A stretch of 64,000 nt of DNA from Telluria mixta (GTDB taxonomy: Bacteria; Pseudomonadota; Gammaproteobacteria; Burkholderiales; Burkholderiaceae_D), in contig NZ_CP119520.1 in assembly GCF_029223865.1 (NCBI RefSeq), positions 3,782,001 through 3,846,000 on the forward strand. The letters are read 5' to 3'. Positions 28,775 to 36,998 of this stretch are shown here, one piece after another; the stretch's first letter is position 1, and each line of letters begins with the position of its first letter. A program made the position numbers and the translations under genes. Under the pieces are notes generated by a model. The model searched no databases and had not been told where the DNA came from. It worked only from the letters and a program-made list of their open reading frames with translations.

Positions 28775-29473
28775 TCAGGACGCTGCCGGCGGCCGTTCCT
28801 GCAGCAGGTAGCCGATGCCGCGCAGGGTGGCGATGGCGGCGCCGCCGTCAGGGCGCTTGTCCAGTTTCTTGCGCACGCGGTGGATGTACAGCTCGATGGC
28901 GTCGAGGTTGGCGTCGTCGTCCAGCGCGAACACTTCGTCGAACAGCTTTTCCTTCGAGACGGCGCGGCCCGGGCGCGAGATCAGCGCTTCCAGCACGGCG
29001 TGCTCGCGCGGCGTCAGCGCCAGCGGCTCGCCGCAGTAAGTGAACATGCGCGCGACGGTGTCGAAGCTGAGCTGCCCGCACGTGTGCACGGGCGCCTCGT
29101 TGCCCACGCTGCGCCGCAGCAAGGCCTTCACGCGCGCTTCCAGCTCCGCCAGCTCGAACGGCTTGGCGAGGTAATCGTCCGCGCCCAGGTTCAGGCCCTG
29201 CACCCGCTCTTCCAGGCCGCCGCGCGCCGTCAGGATCATGACGGGCGTGCGCCCGCGCGTCCCGCCGCGCGCCCGCAGGCGGCGCAGCACTTCCAGCCCG
29301 TCCATGCGGGGCAGGGTCAGGTCCAGGATCACGAGGGCGTAGTCCTGGGTGTGCAGCAACGCGTCGGCGTCGGCTCCGGTGGCCGCGCATTCGACGGTGA
29401 GATTGGCGTCGCGCAGGGCTTTGGATACCCAGTGGGACAGCTCGACGTGGTCTTCGACTAACAGGATTCGCAT
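28775..29473 (-). CDS. tctD: TctD-like OmpR-family response regulator
   Basis: 232 residues: receiver (MRILLVEDHVELSHWV, phospho-Asp in LVILDLTLPRMDG at about 51, conserved Lys in DDYLAKPFE) and a C-terminal winged helix (LTPREHAVLEALISRPG, IELYIHRVRKKL). Start ATG 29473. Divergent from the porin at 29638; TctD homologues control the neighbouring porin and solute-receptor genes in other proteobacteria. Confidence 0.9.
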   Translation of the reverse strand: MRILLVEDHVELSHWVSKALRDANLTVECAATGADADALLHTQDYALVILDLTLPRMDGLEVLRRLRARGGTRGRTPVMILTARGGLEERVQGLNLGADDYLAKPFELAELEARVKALLRRSVGNEAPVHTCGQLSFDTVARMFTYCGEPLALTPREHAVLEALISRPGRAVSKEKLFDEVFALDDDANLDAIELYIHRVRKKLDKRPDGGAAIATLRGIGYLLQERPPAAS

Positions 29474-29540
29474 CGCGCCAGTGTAAGCCACTGAACGCGC
29501 CGTGTCTCCCCGGCTACGTGATTTCCACAACACGCAACAT

Positions 29541-29569
29541 TGAAAGGTTCAGTGAAAGCTGATTGAAAG
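29541..29569 (+). promoter_or_regulatory. three TGAAAG direct repeats, candidate TctD binding site
   Basis: TGAAAG at 29541, 29553 and 29564, i.e. 12- and 11-base spacing, the pattern bound by tandem OmpR/PhoB-type regulators. They lie between tctD and the porin, about 70-100 bases upstream of the porin start. Confidence 0.6.
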
Positions 29570-29637
29570 GTAAGCGGCCCTATCCTTGGTCTCACGAAGC
29601 GGCACCCGACCGCACGGATTACAACAACGGAGACAAT

Positions 29638-30693
29638 ATGAAGAAATCGGCCCTCGCGCTCGCCGTCCTGGCAGCGCTTTCCCTGAACGCATCCGCCCAG
29701 ACCAATGTCCAGGTCTACGGCATCATGGATGCCGGCGTCGAATACGTGAACCACGCCAACGCCAACGACGGCAGCCAGGTGCGCGTCGTCTCGGGCGGCA
29801 AGAACACGTCGCGCTGGGGCTTCCGCGGCAGCGAAGACCTGGGCGGCGGCCTGAAAGCCGTCTTCAACCTGGAAGGCGGCGTGATGCTGGACACCGGTGC
29901 CCAGGACGGCAACCTGTTCAAGCGCCAGGCCAACGTCGGCCTCGAAGGCGGCTTCGGCCGCGTGATCATCGGCCGCTCGTTCACGACGACCTACGACCTG
30001 GTCATCAAGTTCGACCCGATGGGCTTCGCACCCAACTATTCGTGGGCGACGAGCGGTAACGCCACCGGCCCGTCGAAATACGGCATGACGACCGCGTTCG
30101 ACAACCTGATCAAGTACACCGGCACCACGGGCGGCTTCACCTACGGCGCCACCGTCGGCATGGGCGAACAGGCCGGCAGCGCGGCCGATGGCCGCAAGTA
30201 CGCCGTCGGCGGTTCCTGGTTCGGCGGCCCCGTCGGCCTGATGGCGGCGTACGAGCAAATCAACGGCAACACGCTCGCCGCCACCGGCAACCGCGACAAG
30301 ACGAGCGCCTTCCACCTGGGCGCCGAGTACAAGGCCGGTTCGATGACCTACCAGGCGGGCATGCGCGGCTACAAGCTGGAATCGGGCAAGGCAGCCACGC
30401 CGGACGTGCGCGGCGACACCTACTGGGCCGGCGCCACCTGGGCGGCCTACCCGTGGACGGTGACCGGCGCCGTCTACCACGTCAACACGAAGAATCTGCC
30501 GGCCGACAAGGATGCGGATCCGACGATGCTCGTGGCGCGCGCCATGTACTCGCTGTCCAAGCGCGTCTGGCTGTACGCGTCGGTGGCGCACGCCAAGGCC
30601 GACCACGGCCAGCTGGTGGGCCTGTCGCGCGACGATCCGGGCTTCGGATCGACGCAGACCGGCATCACCACCGGCATCCAGTACCGGTTCTGA
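29638..30693 (+). CDS. Gram-negative porin, probably tricarboxylate-type (OpdH-like role)
   Basis: 351 residues with Sec signal MKKSALALAVLAALSLNASAQ (20-21 residues), mature start TNVQVYGIMDAGVEYV, the porin motif GFRGSEDLGGGLKAVFNLEGG and C-terminal Phe (GIQYRF). Start ATG 29638 with ACGGAGA. Shares the overall pattern of the porin at 23050 but is a distinct paralogue. Its place opposite tctDE and ahead of a Bug receptor suggests entry of carboxylate substrates. Confidence 0.92.
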   Translation: MKKSALALAVLAALSLNASAQTNVQVYGIMDAGVEYVNHANANDGSQVRVVSGGKNTSRWGFRGSEDLGGGLKAVFNLEGGVMLDTGAQDGNLFKRQANVGLEGGFGRVIIGRSFTTTYDLVIKFDPMGFAPNYSWATSGNATGPSKYGMTTAFDNLIKYTGTTGGFTYGATVGMGEQAGSAADGRKYAVGGSWFGGPVGLMAAYEQINGNTLAATGNRDKTSAFHLGAEYKAGSMTYQAGMRGYKLESGKAATPDVRGDTYWAGATWAAYPWTVTGAVYHVNTKNLPADKDADPTMLVARAMYSLSKRVWLYASVAHAKADHGQLVGLSRDDPGFGSTQTGITTGIQYRF

Positions 30694-30725
30694 CCCGGGT
30701 CTGACCAATCTGCGGCCGCAATATC

Positions 30726-31679
30726 ATGAAGCGCGCCATCAAAATCCTGACCGCCGCGAGCCTGCTCGCGGCAGCGGCGGCGGCCAGCGCCAGCGCCGAA
30801 TGCGTGGTGCCGTCCAAACCGGGCGGCGCCATGGACCTGACCTGCAAGCTGGCCCAGAAGGCCTTGCCGGACACGAAGCTGAAACTGGCCTACCTGCCGG
30901 GCGGGATCGGCGCCGTCGCGTGGCATACGCTCGTCTCGCAGCGGCGCGCCGAGCCGGACACGCTCGTCGCGTTCTCGGGCGGTTCGCTGCTGAATCTCGC
31001 CGAAGGAAAATTCGGCAAGGCGACGGCGGACGATGTGCGCTGGGTGGCGGCGCTCGGCGTCGACTACGGCATGATCGCCGTGCGTTCCGACGCGCCGTGG
31101 CACAGCCTGGACGAACTGATGGATGCGATCCGCAAGAATCCGCAGCAGGTCCTGATCGGCGTGTCCGGCACCATCGGCAGCCAAGACTGGATGAAGGTCG
31201 CGCTGCTGGCGCGCCGCGCCGGCATCGAACCGCGCCGCCTGCGCTTCGTCGCGCTGGAAGGCGGCGGCGAGACGTTCACGGCGATGAGCGCCAACTACGT
31301 GCAGGTGATCTCGGGCGACGCATCGGAAGCGGCGCTGTACGCCGGTCCCGGCAAGGTGCGCGTGCTGGCCGTGCTGGCCGAGAAGCGCCTGCCCGGCGTG
31401 CTGGCGTCCGTGCCGACGGCGCGCGAGCAGGGCTACGACATCGTGTGGCCCGTGATCCGCGGCGTGTGGATGGGACCCGGCGTGCCGGATGCCGACTACC
31501 GCCGCTGGGTCGACGCCTTCGCCCGCATGCAGGCGACCCCCGATTTCGCGCAGTTGCGCGCCCAGGCCGGGCTGTACCCGTTCTCGCTCACGGGCGACGC
31601 GCTCACGCGCTGGGTCAAGCAGGCCGTCCTTGATTACAACCGACAGGCCAGGGAATTCAACCTGGTCCGCGAACACTGA
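30726..31679 (+). CDS. Bug/TctC-family periplasmic solute receptor
   Basis: 317 residues with a Sec signal (about 24 residues, AASASA|ECVV). Seen: KPGGAMDLTCKL and YLPGGIGAVAWHTLV, the ligand-carboxylate loops of Bug proteins; IGVSGTIGSQDW; and the C-terminal WPVIRGVWMGPGVP. Bug receptors bind carboxylates such as citrate, glutamate or aromatic acids. The usual TctA/TctB membrane partners are absent nearby; the receptor may serve as a sensor helper for TctE or deliver to a distant permease. A cysteine at the mature N-terminus (EC) and a second in DLTCKL could form a disulfide. Confidence 0.85.
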   Translation: MKRAIKILTAASLLAAAAAASASAECVVPSKPGGAMDLTCKLAQKALPDTKLKLAYLPGGIGAVAWHTLVSQRRAEPDTLVAFSGGSLLNLAEGKFGKATADDVRWVAALGVDYGMIAVRSDAPWHSLDELMDAIRKNPQQVLIGVSGTIGSQDWMKVALLARRAGIEPRRLRFVALEGGGETFTAMSANYVQVISGDASEAALYAGPGKVRVLAVLAEKRLPGVLASVPTAREQGYDIVWPVIRGVWMGPGVPDADYRRWVDAFARMQATPDFAQLRAQAGLYPFSLTGDALTRWVKQAVLDYNRQAREFNLVREH

Positions 31680-31699
31680 CAACACCCTAGGAGACAACC

Positions 31700-32788
31700 A
31701 TGAATTTCAAGAAGACCCTGATTGCAGCAGCTATCTTCGCCGTCACCGCACCGGTGCTGGCCCAGACCCCGGCAGGCTACCCGGCCGGCTACCAGCAACT
31801 GATCGACGGCGCGAAGAAGGAAGGCAAGCTGGTGATCTACGGCGCCACCGACAGCAAGGCCGCGGAACCGCTGATCACCGATTTCAAGTCGATGTACCCG
31901 GGCATCACGGTCGAGTACAACGACATGAACTCGACCGAAGTCTACAACCGCTTCTTCTCCGAGAACGCGGCCGGCGGCGACACGGCCGACGTGCTGTGGT
32001 CCTCGGCGATGGACCTGCAGATGAAGCTGGCCGCGGGCGGTTACGCGCTGCCGTACAAATCGGTCGAGGCGGCGAAGATCCCCGGCTGGGCCGTCTGGAA
32101 GGACATGGCCTACGGCACGACGTTCGAGCCGGCCGCCTTCGTCTACAACAAGCGCCTGCTGAAGCCCGAGGAAGTCCCGCAGACGCACGCCGACTTCGTG
32201 CGCATCATCCAGCAACCGAAATTCCAGGACAAGGTCACCACGTACGACATCGAGAAATCCGGCGTCGGCTTCATGTTCATGACGGCGGACGCGCGCACCT
32301 TCCCGCAATATAAACAGCTGGAGCAGGCGTTCGGCGCGGCCAAGGTGCGCGTACAGTCCTCGACCGGCACCATGCTGGAGCGCATCTCGTCGGGTGAAAA
32401 CCTGATCGGCTACAACGTGATGGGTTCGTATGCGCTCGTGCGCGCCAAGAACGATCCGTCGCTGGGCGTCGTGCTGCCGAAGGACTACACCCTGATCATC
32501 TCGCGCGTCCAGTTCATCAACAAGATGGCCAAGCACCCGAACGCGTCGAAGCTGTGGATCGACTATATGCTGTCGCAGCGCGGCCAGACCATCATCGCCA
32601 ACGCGTCCAAGCTGTATGCGATCCGCGCCGACGTCACGGGCGAAACGACGTCGACCGACCTGATCAAGATGGTGGGCGAGAAGAACATCAAGCCGCTGCC
32701 AGTCAGCCCGGCCGTCGGGGAATACCTGGATCCGGCGCTGCGCCTCGCGTTCCTGAAGGAGTGGAAGGCTACCGCAGGTAAAAAGTAA
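31700..32788 (+). CDS. ABC importer periplasmic binding protein (FbpA/AfuA-like)
   Basis: 362 residues, Sec signal about 21 residues (MNFKKTLIAAAIFAVTAPVLA). Seen: EGKLVIYGATDSKAAEPLITDFK and PGITVEYNDMNSTEVYNRF, typical of group-2 extracellular binding proteins of the ferric/AfuA/PgtC type, and GTTFEPAAFVYNKR in the hinge. The Tyr pair that binds Fe3+ in FbpA is not evident, so a sugar-phosphate, phosphonate or other anionic ligand is at least as likely as iron. Start ATG 31700 with AGGAGA; the permease and ATPase genes follow. Confidence 0.88.
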   Translation: MNFKKTLIAAAIFAVTAPVLAQTPAGYPAGYQQLIDGAKKEGKLVIYGATDSKAAEPLITDFKSMYPGITVEYNDMNSTEVYNRFFSENAAGGDTADVLWSSAMDLQMKLAAGGYALPYKSVEAAKIPGWAVWKDMAYGTTFEPAAFVYNKRLLKPEEVPQTHADFVRIIQQPKFQDKVTTYDIEKSGVGFMFMTADARTFPQYKQLEQAFGAAKVRVQSSTGTMLERISSGENLIGYNVMGSYALVRAKNDPSLGVVLPKDYTLIISRVQFINKMAKHPNASKLWIDYMLSQRGQTIIANASKLYAIRADVTGETTSTDLIKMVGEKNIKPLPVSPAVGEYLDPALRLAFLKEWKATAGKK

Positions 32789-32802
32789 GCCAGCCGTTAA
32801 GC

Positions 32803-32882
32803 CGTCATCCCCGCGCACGCGGGGATCCATGCTGAGCCAACCAGGACGCTCAGTATGGGTTCCCGCTTCCGCGGGAACGACG
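32803..32882. repeat. 80-bp inverted-repeat REP/MITE-like element, copy 2
   Basis: Near-identical to 11064-11144, including CCCCGCG...CGCGGGG, CATGCTGAG and the right arm CCCGCTTCCGCGGG. It differs in the left loop and has CTCAGTATG in place of CTCAGCATG. It lies between the binding-protein and permease genes of the ABC operon. Confidence 0.85.
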
Positions 32883-32917
32883 GAAGGCTGCTGGTTCTTA
32901 ATCGATCGGACACTCCC

Positions 32918-34729
32918 ATGCCTACTTCAACCATGCCACTGGAATCCAAGGGCGCCGACGCCGGCAGCCTGCCGGCCGTGCGCGCGCCGCGCTTCAACTG
33001 GACGCGCGGTATCGTCGTGCTGCTCACCTGCGTGGCCATCTTCCTGCCGCTTTACCTCATCTTCTACCAGAGCTTCCTGACGGCGCCGTTCTTCATGCCC
33101 GACAAGATGATCGGGCTGGACGCATACCGCTTCATCTTCGACGATGCCGACTTCTGGCTCGCCTTCAAGAACGGCCTCGTGCTCGCCGCCGGCCTCGCCG
33201 CGATCGCCGTGCCGCTGGGCGGCATGCTCGCCTTCCTGATGGTCCGCACCGACCTGCCGGGCCGCGGCTTCATCGCACCGCTGCTGCTCGTGCCGATCTT
33301 CGTGTCGCCGATGGTGATGGGCTTCGGCTACGTCGTCTCCATGGGCCCCGTCGGTTTCTATTCGACGTGGGCGCACGACCTGCTGGGCTTCGTGCCGTGG
33401 AACGTGTACTCGTTCACGAGCATCGTCGTCATCGCCGGCCTCACCCACGTGCCGCACGTGTACCTGTACGCCTCGTCCGCACTGAAGAGCCTCGGCTCCG
33501 ACGTGGAAGAAGCGGCGCGCGTCTCGGGCGCGTCGCCGTGGCAGGTGATGTTCAACGTATCGCTGCCGATGATCATGCCGGCCCTCGCGTATGCGGGCGT
33601 GCTCGTGTTCTTCCTCGGCTTCGAAGTGTTCGGCCTCGTGCTCGTGCTGGGCGACCCGGAAGGCCACCTCGTGCTGGCGACTTACCTGTACAAGCTGACC
33701 AATAAACTGGGCACGCCGTCGTACCACCTGATGGCCGCCGTCGCCGTCTGCCTCGTTGCCGTGACGCTGCCGCTCGTGATGCTGCAGCGCTGGCTCCTTA
33801 AATCGGCCAACAAATACGTCTCGATCAAGGGCAAGGGCGCGCGCCAGAAGCCGCTCGCGCTGGGCAAATGGAAGTGGATGGCATTCGCCGTGCTGGGCGT
33901 CTGGCTTCTCGTCACCATCGTGCTGCCCCTGACCGGCATCGTGCTGCGCTCGTTCGTCCAGTACTGGGGCGAGGGCGTGAAACTGGCCGACGTGCTCACC
34001 TTGCAGCACTTCCGCGACATCTTCGAGCAGCCGTCGCTCGTGCGCGGCATCGTCAACACGATCCTGATCGGCGTGATCGGCGGCGCGCTGGCGGTGGCGT
34101 GCTATACCGCGATCGCGCTGGCCATGCACCGCAAGAACGACGGCGTCACGCGCCTGCTGGACTACAGCGTCCTCGTGCCGCGCGCCGTGCCGGGCCTGCT
34201 GGCCGGCCTGTCGTTCCTGTGGGTGTTCCTGTTCGTGCCGAGCTGGCTGGACGGCATCCTGCACGGCATGGACAACAGCGTGGCCGCCTGGCTGTCGGAG
34301 CACTTCATCCCGGCGCTGCGCCAGCTGCGCTCGACGATCTTCGCGCTGTGGCTCGCGTACTCCGTCGTGTGGCTCGCGTACGGCATGCGCCTCGTGTCGA
34401 CGTCGCTGCTGCAGGTGGGCCCGGAACTGGAAGAGGCGGCACGCGCCGTCGGCGCGAGCCGCGGCAGGGTCACCCGCGACGTGACGCTCCCGCTCATCAA
34501 GTTCGGCATGCTGGGCGCCTGGCTGATGGTGTTCCTGATTTTTGAGCGCGAATACTCGACGGGCGTGTACCTGCTGTCGCCCGGCACCGAGGTGATCGGC
34601 GCGATGCTCGTGTCGCTGTGGGCGGGCGGCTCGACGGACCTCGTGGCCGCGCTTTCGTTCATCAACATCACGCTCGTGGCCATCGGCCTCGGGATCGCGC
34701 TGCGCTTCGGCGTCAAGCTTCATAACTAA
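32918..34729 (+). CDS. ABC importer fused permease (FbpB-like, two BPD transport domains)
   Basis: 603 residues with about 12 membrane helices in two halves, each containing a binding-protein-dependent transport signature (EEAARVSGASPWQVMFNVSLPMI at about 190 and EEAARAVGASRGRVTRDVTLPLI at about 505), the EAA loops that dock on the ATPase. Start ATG 32918 (MPTSTMPLES); upstream in-frame codons belong to the REP element. Single-chain double permeases are the rule in ferric/AfuB-type systems. Confidence 0.92.
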   Translation: MPTSTMPLESKGADAGSLPAVRAPRFNWTRGIVVLLTCVAIFLPLYLIFYQSFLTAPFFMPDKMIGLDAYRFIFDDADFWLAFKNGLVLAAGLAAIAVPLGGMLAFLMVRTDLPGRGFIAPLLLVPIFVSPMVMGFGYVVSMGPVGFYSTWAHDLLGFVPWNVYSFTSIVVIAGLTHVPHVYLYASSALKSLGSDVEEAARVSGASPWQVMFNVSLPMIMPALAYAGVLVFFLGFEVFGLVLVLGDPEGHLVLATYLYKLTNKLGTPSYHLMAAVAVCLVAVTLPLVMLQRWLLKSANKYVSIKGKGARQKPLALGKWKWMAFAVLGVWLLVTIVLPLTGIVLRSFVQYWGEGVKLADVLTLQHFRDIFEQPSLVRGIVNTILIGVIGGALAVACYTAIALAMHRKNDGVTRLLDYSVLVPRAVPGLLAGLSFLWVFLFVPSWLDGILHGMDNSVAAWLSEHFIPALRQLRSTIFALWLAYSVVWLAYGMRLVSTSLLQVGPELEEAARAVGASRGRVTRDVTLPLIKFGMLGAWLMVFLIFEREYSTGVYLLSPGTEVIGAMLVSLWAGGSTDLVAALSFINITLVAIGLGIALRFGVKLHN

Positions 34730-34747
34730 TTCAATACGAGACATATC

Positions 34748-35815
34748 ATGAACGTTTTGACCGTCAACGACCTGCACCTGGACTACGGCCATGGCGCCAC
34801 CGCCAACCCGATCCTGAAGGGCGTGTCGATGCATTTGCAGCGCGGCGAAGTGGTGGCGCTGCTGGGCCCTTCGGGCAGCGGCAAGACCACGCTGCTGCGC
34901 GCCGTGGCCGGCCTGGAAAGCCCGAAATCGGGCACGATCGACATCGGCGAGCGCCGCGTGTTCGACGGCAGCAAGAAGCTCGAACTGCCGGCGGAGGCAC
35001 GCAACCTGGGCCTCGTGTTCCAGTCGTACGCGCTGTGGCCGCACAAGACCGTGTTCGACAACGTCGCCTACGGCCTCAAGCTGCGCAAGATGGCCGCGCG
35101 CGACATCGAGCCGAAGGTGCGCGAAGTGCTCGCGCAACTGGGCCTCGGCCACCTGGGCGAACGCTTCCCGCACCAGCTCTCCGGCGGCCAGCAGCAGCGC
35201 GTGGCGATCGCCCGCGCCCTGGTCTATAACCCGCCCGTCATCCTGCTCGACGAACCGTTGTCGAACCTCGACGCCAAGCTGCGCGAGGAAGCCCGTGCGT
35301 TCCTGCGCGAGCTGATCGTGCGCCTGGGCCTCTCGGCACTGATGGTCACGCACGACCAAGCCGAGGCGATGGCGATCTCCGACCGCATCCTCCTGCTCAA
35401 CAACGGCAAGATCGAGCAGCAGGGCACGCCGCAATCGATGTACGAGTCGCCGGACACGCTGTTCACCGCGGAGTTCATGGGCAGTAACAACCGCCTGCCG
35501 GCGCGCGTGGTGGCGCGCAACGGCGGCGCGGCCCGCGTGCAGGTGGAAGGCATGGCGCTGAACGCGACGGCGCGCGGCAGCGGCGCGCCCGACGTCGAGG
35601 GTACGGCCCTGATCCGGGTGGAAGAAGTGCGCATCGGTCGCGACCCCGTGGAGAACGGCATCAAGCTCCCGCTGTCCACGTGCATGTACCTGGGCGACCG
35701 GTGGGAATGCCTGTTCAAGCACGGCAACTCGAACGTGCGCGCGTATTCGAAATACCGCGTCGATCCGGGCAATTACTGGCTCGAGATGCCGGCCGAGAAG
35801 CTCTGGGTGTTCTGA
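34748..35815 (+). CDS. ABC importer ATP-binding protein (FbpC/PotA-like)
   Basis: 355 residues. Walker [10 protein letters not shown] (about 37-45), Q-loop [11 protein letters not shown], signature [15 protein letters not shown], Walker [13 protein letters not shown], and switch His in VTHDQAEAM. The C-terminal 100 residues form a TOBE-type regulatory domain ([12 protein letters not shown]...). The ALWPHKTV Q-loop is common in iron/putrescine-type importers. Stop overlaps the presumed start of the AbrB-family gene. Confidence 0.93.
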   Translation: MNVLTVNDLHLDYGHGATANPILKGVSMHLQRGEVVALLGPSGSGKTTLLRAVAGLESPKSGTIDIGERRVFDGSKKLELPAEARNLGLVFQSYALWPHKTVFDNVAYGLKLRKMAARDIEPKVREVLAQLGLGHLGERFPHQLSGGQQQRVAIARALVYNPPVILLDEPLSNLDAKLREEARAFLRELIVRLGLSALMVTHDQAEAMAISDRILLLNNGKIEQQGTPQSMYESPDTLFTAEFMGSNNRLPARVVARNGGAARVQVEGMALNATARGSGAPDVEGTALIRVEEVRIGRDPVENGIKLPLSTCMYLGDRWECLFKHGNSNVRAYSKYRVDPGNYWLEMPAEKLWVF

Positions 35816-36846
35816 TCAGGACGTTCCTCCCCGCGCTGGCGCTGGCCTTCACGGCGGCGCAGCTCTGTATCTTCCTCGACACGCCGCTGCCGTGGATGAT
35901 CGGCCCGCTGTTCTCGACGGCGATCGCCTGCATGCTGGGCGCGCGTCTCTCCGCGCCCGTGCAGGCACGCGAAGCGGGGCAGTGGGCCATCGGTACCGCG
36001 CTGGGCCTGTACTTCAGCGCGCCCGTGCTGGCGGTGCTGGCCCGACACCTCGGCTGGATCGCATTGGCCGTCTCCTTCGCGATCTGCCTCGGCATGGCGG
36101 GCAGCGCGCTGCTGCGCCGCTTGTCCGGCAGCGACGCCGCGACGGCGTTCTTCGCGATGGCCGTCGGCGGCGCCTCCGAGATGGCCGTGCAGGCGGAGCG
36201 CCACGGTGCCGTGGTCGAACGCGTGGCGGCCGCGCACAGCCTGCGCATCATGATGGTCGTCGGCACCATTCCCTTCGTGGTGCGCTGGCTTGCGGCCCAC
36301 GGCTGGGGCAACGGCCATGATGCGTTCGTGCCGCTCGCCGGCCGGGTCGACGCCGCCGGCCTGTGCGTGCTCATCGCCGTCACCAGCTGTGCCGCGCTGG
36401 CGCTGAAACGCCTGCGCGTGCCGAATGCGTGGGTGATCGGCCCGTTGGTCGTCGCGCTGATGCTGACGGCGGCCGGCGTGCAGCTCTCGCGCCTTCCGGA
36501 ATGGATGATCCGCACGGGCCAGTTGTTCATCGGCGTCTCGCTCGGCACCCGTTTTACGCCGGCGTTCGTGCACACGGCGCCGCGCTTCCTGGCCAGCGTG
36601 GCCGCGTGCACGGCCGTCACGCTGCTGCTGGCCGGCCTGTTCGCGTTCTGCGTGGCGGAGGTGACGGGCCTGCATCCGGGCACGATGGTGCTGGCCACGT
36701 CGCCGGGCGGCATCGCGGAGATGGCGCTGACCGCGCGCGTGCTGCACCTGGGCGTGCCCGTCGTGACGGCGTTCCACGTCGCGCGCATGGTCGTCGTGGT
36801 GCTGGGGATCGGGCCGTTGTACCGGGTGTGGATGCGGGTCGGGTGA
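35812..36846 (+). CDS. AbrB-family membrane protein (putative permease, AmoA-like Pfam family)
   Basis: About 344 residues with some 9-10 hydrophobic segments and the family signature LDTPLPWMIGPLFSTAIACML, repeated in the second half as LRVPNAWVIGPLVVALML, plus ATSPGGIAEMALTA. E. coli AbrB is a membrane protein of uncertain function, proposed transporter/regulator. No ATG, GTG or TTG fits near the expected N-terminus; reading may begin at CTG 35812 or ATC 35815, overlapping the ATPase stop, or far upstream inside that gene. The start is therefore unresolved. Confidence 0.75.
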   Translation: MIRTFLPALALAFTAAQLCIFLDTPLPWMIGPLFSTAIACMLGARLSAPVQAREAGQWAIGTALGLYFSAPVLAVLARHLGWIALAVSFAICLGMAGSALLRRLSGSDAATAFFAMAVGGASEMAVQAERHGAVVERVAAAHSLRIMMVVGTIPFVVRWLAAHGWGNGHDAFVPLAGRVDAAGLCVLIAVTSCAALALKRLRVPNAWVIGPLVVALMLTAAGVQLSRLPEWMIRTGQLFIGVSLGTRFTPAFVHTAPRFLASVAACTAVTLLLAGLFAFCVAEVTGLHPGTMVLATSPGGIAEMALTARVLHLGVPVVTAFHVARMVVVVLGIGPLYRVWMRVG

Positions 36847-36998
36847 CGCCGGGCGCGACTTGGCGCTAGCGTGGTTGCATATCCAGTCGCTTCGGGTAGC
36901 GGATTGCGCGACCATTGATTCACGCCCAGCAACATTGTGTGTTCAACGTGCCGGTTGTGTTGTAGATTGTCGCATCCCCGACATTCGCATCATCGACC

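Noticed and set aside
29588..29605. Possible sigma-54 promoter before the second porin (GGCACCCGACCGCA)
   Set aside because: GG to GC spacing is one base too short for sigma-54.
32927..35722. 931-codon minus-strand open frame opposite the ABC permease and ATPase
   Set aside because: Shadow of the importer genes; low-complexity His/Arg/Glu composition.
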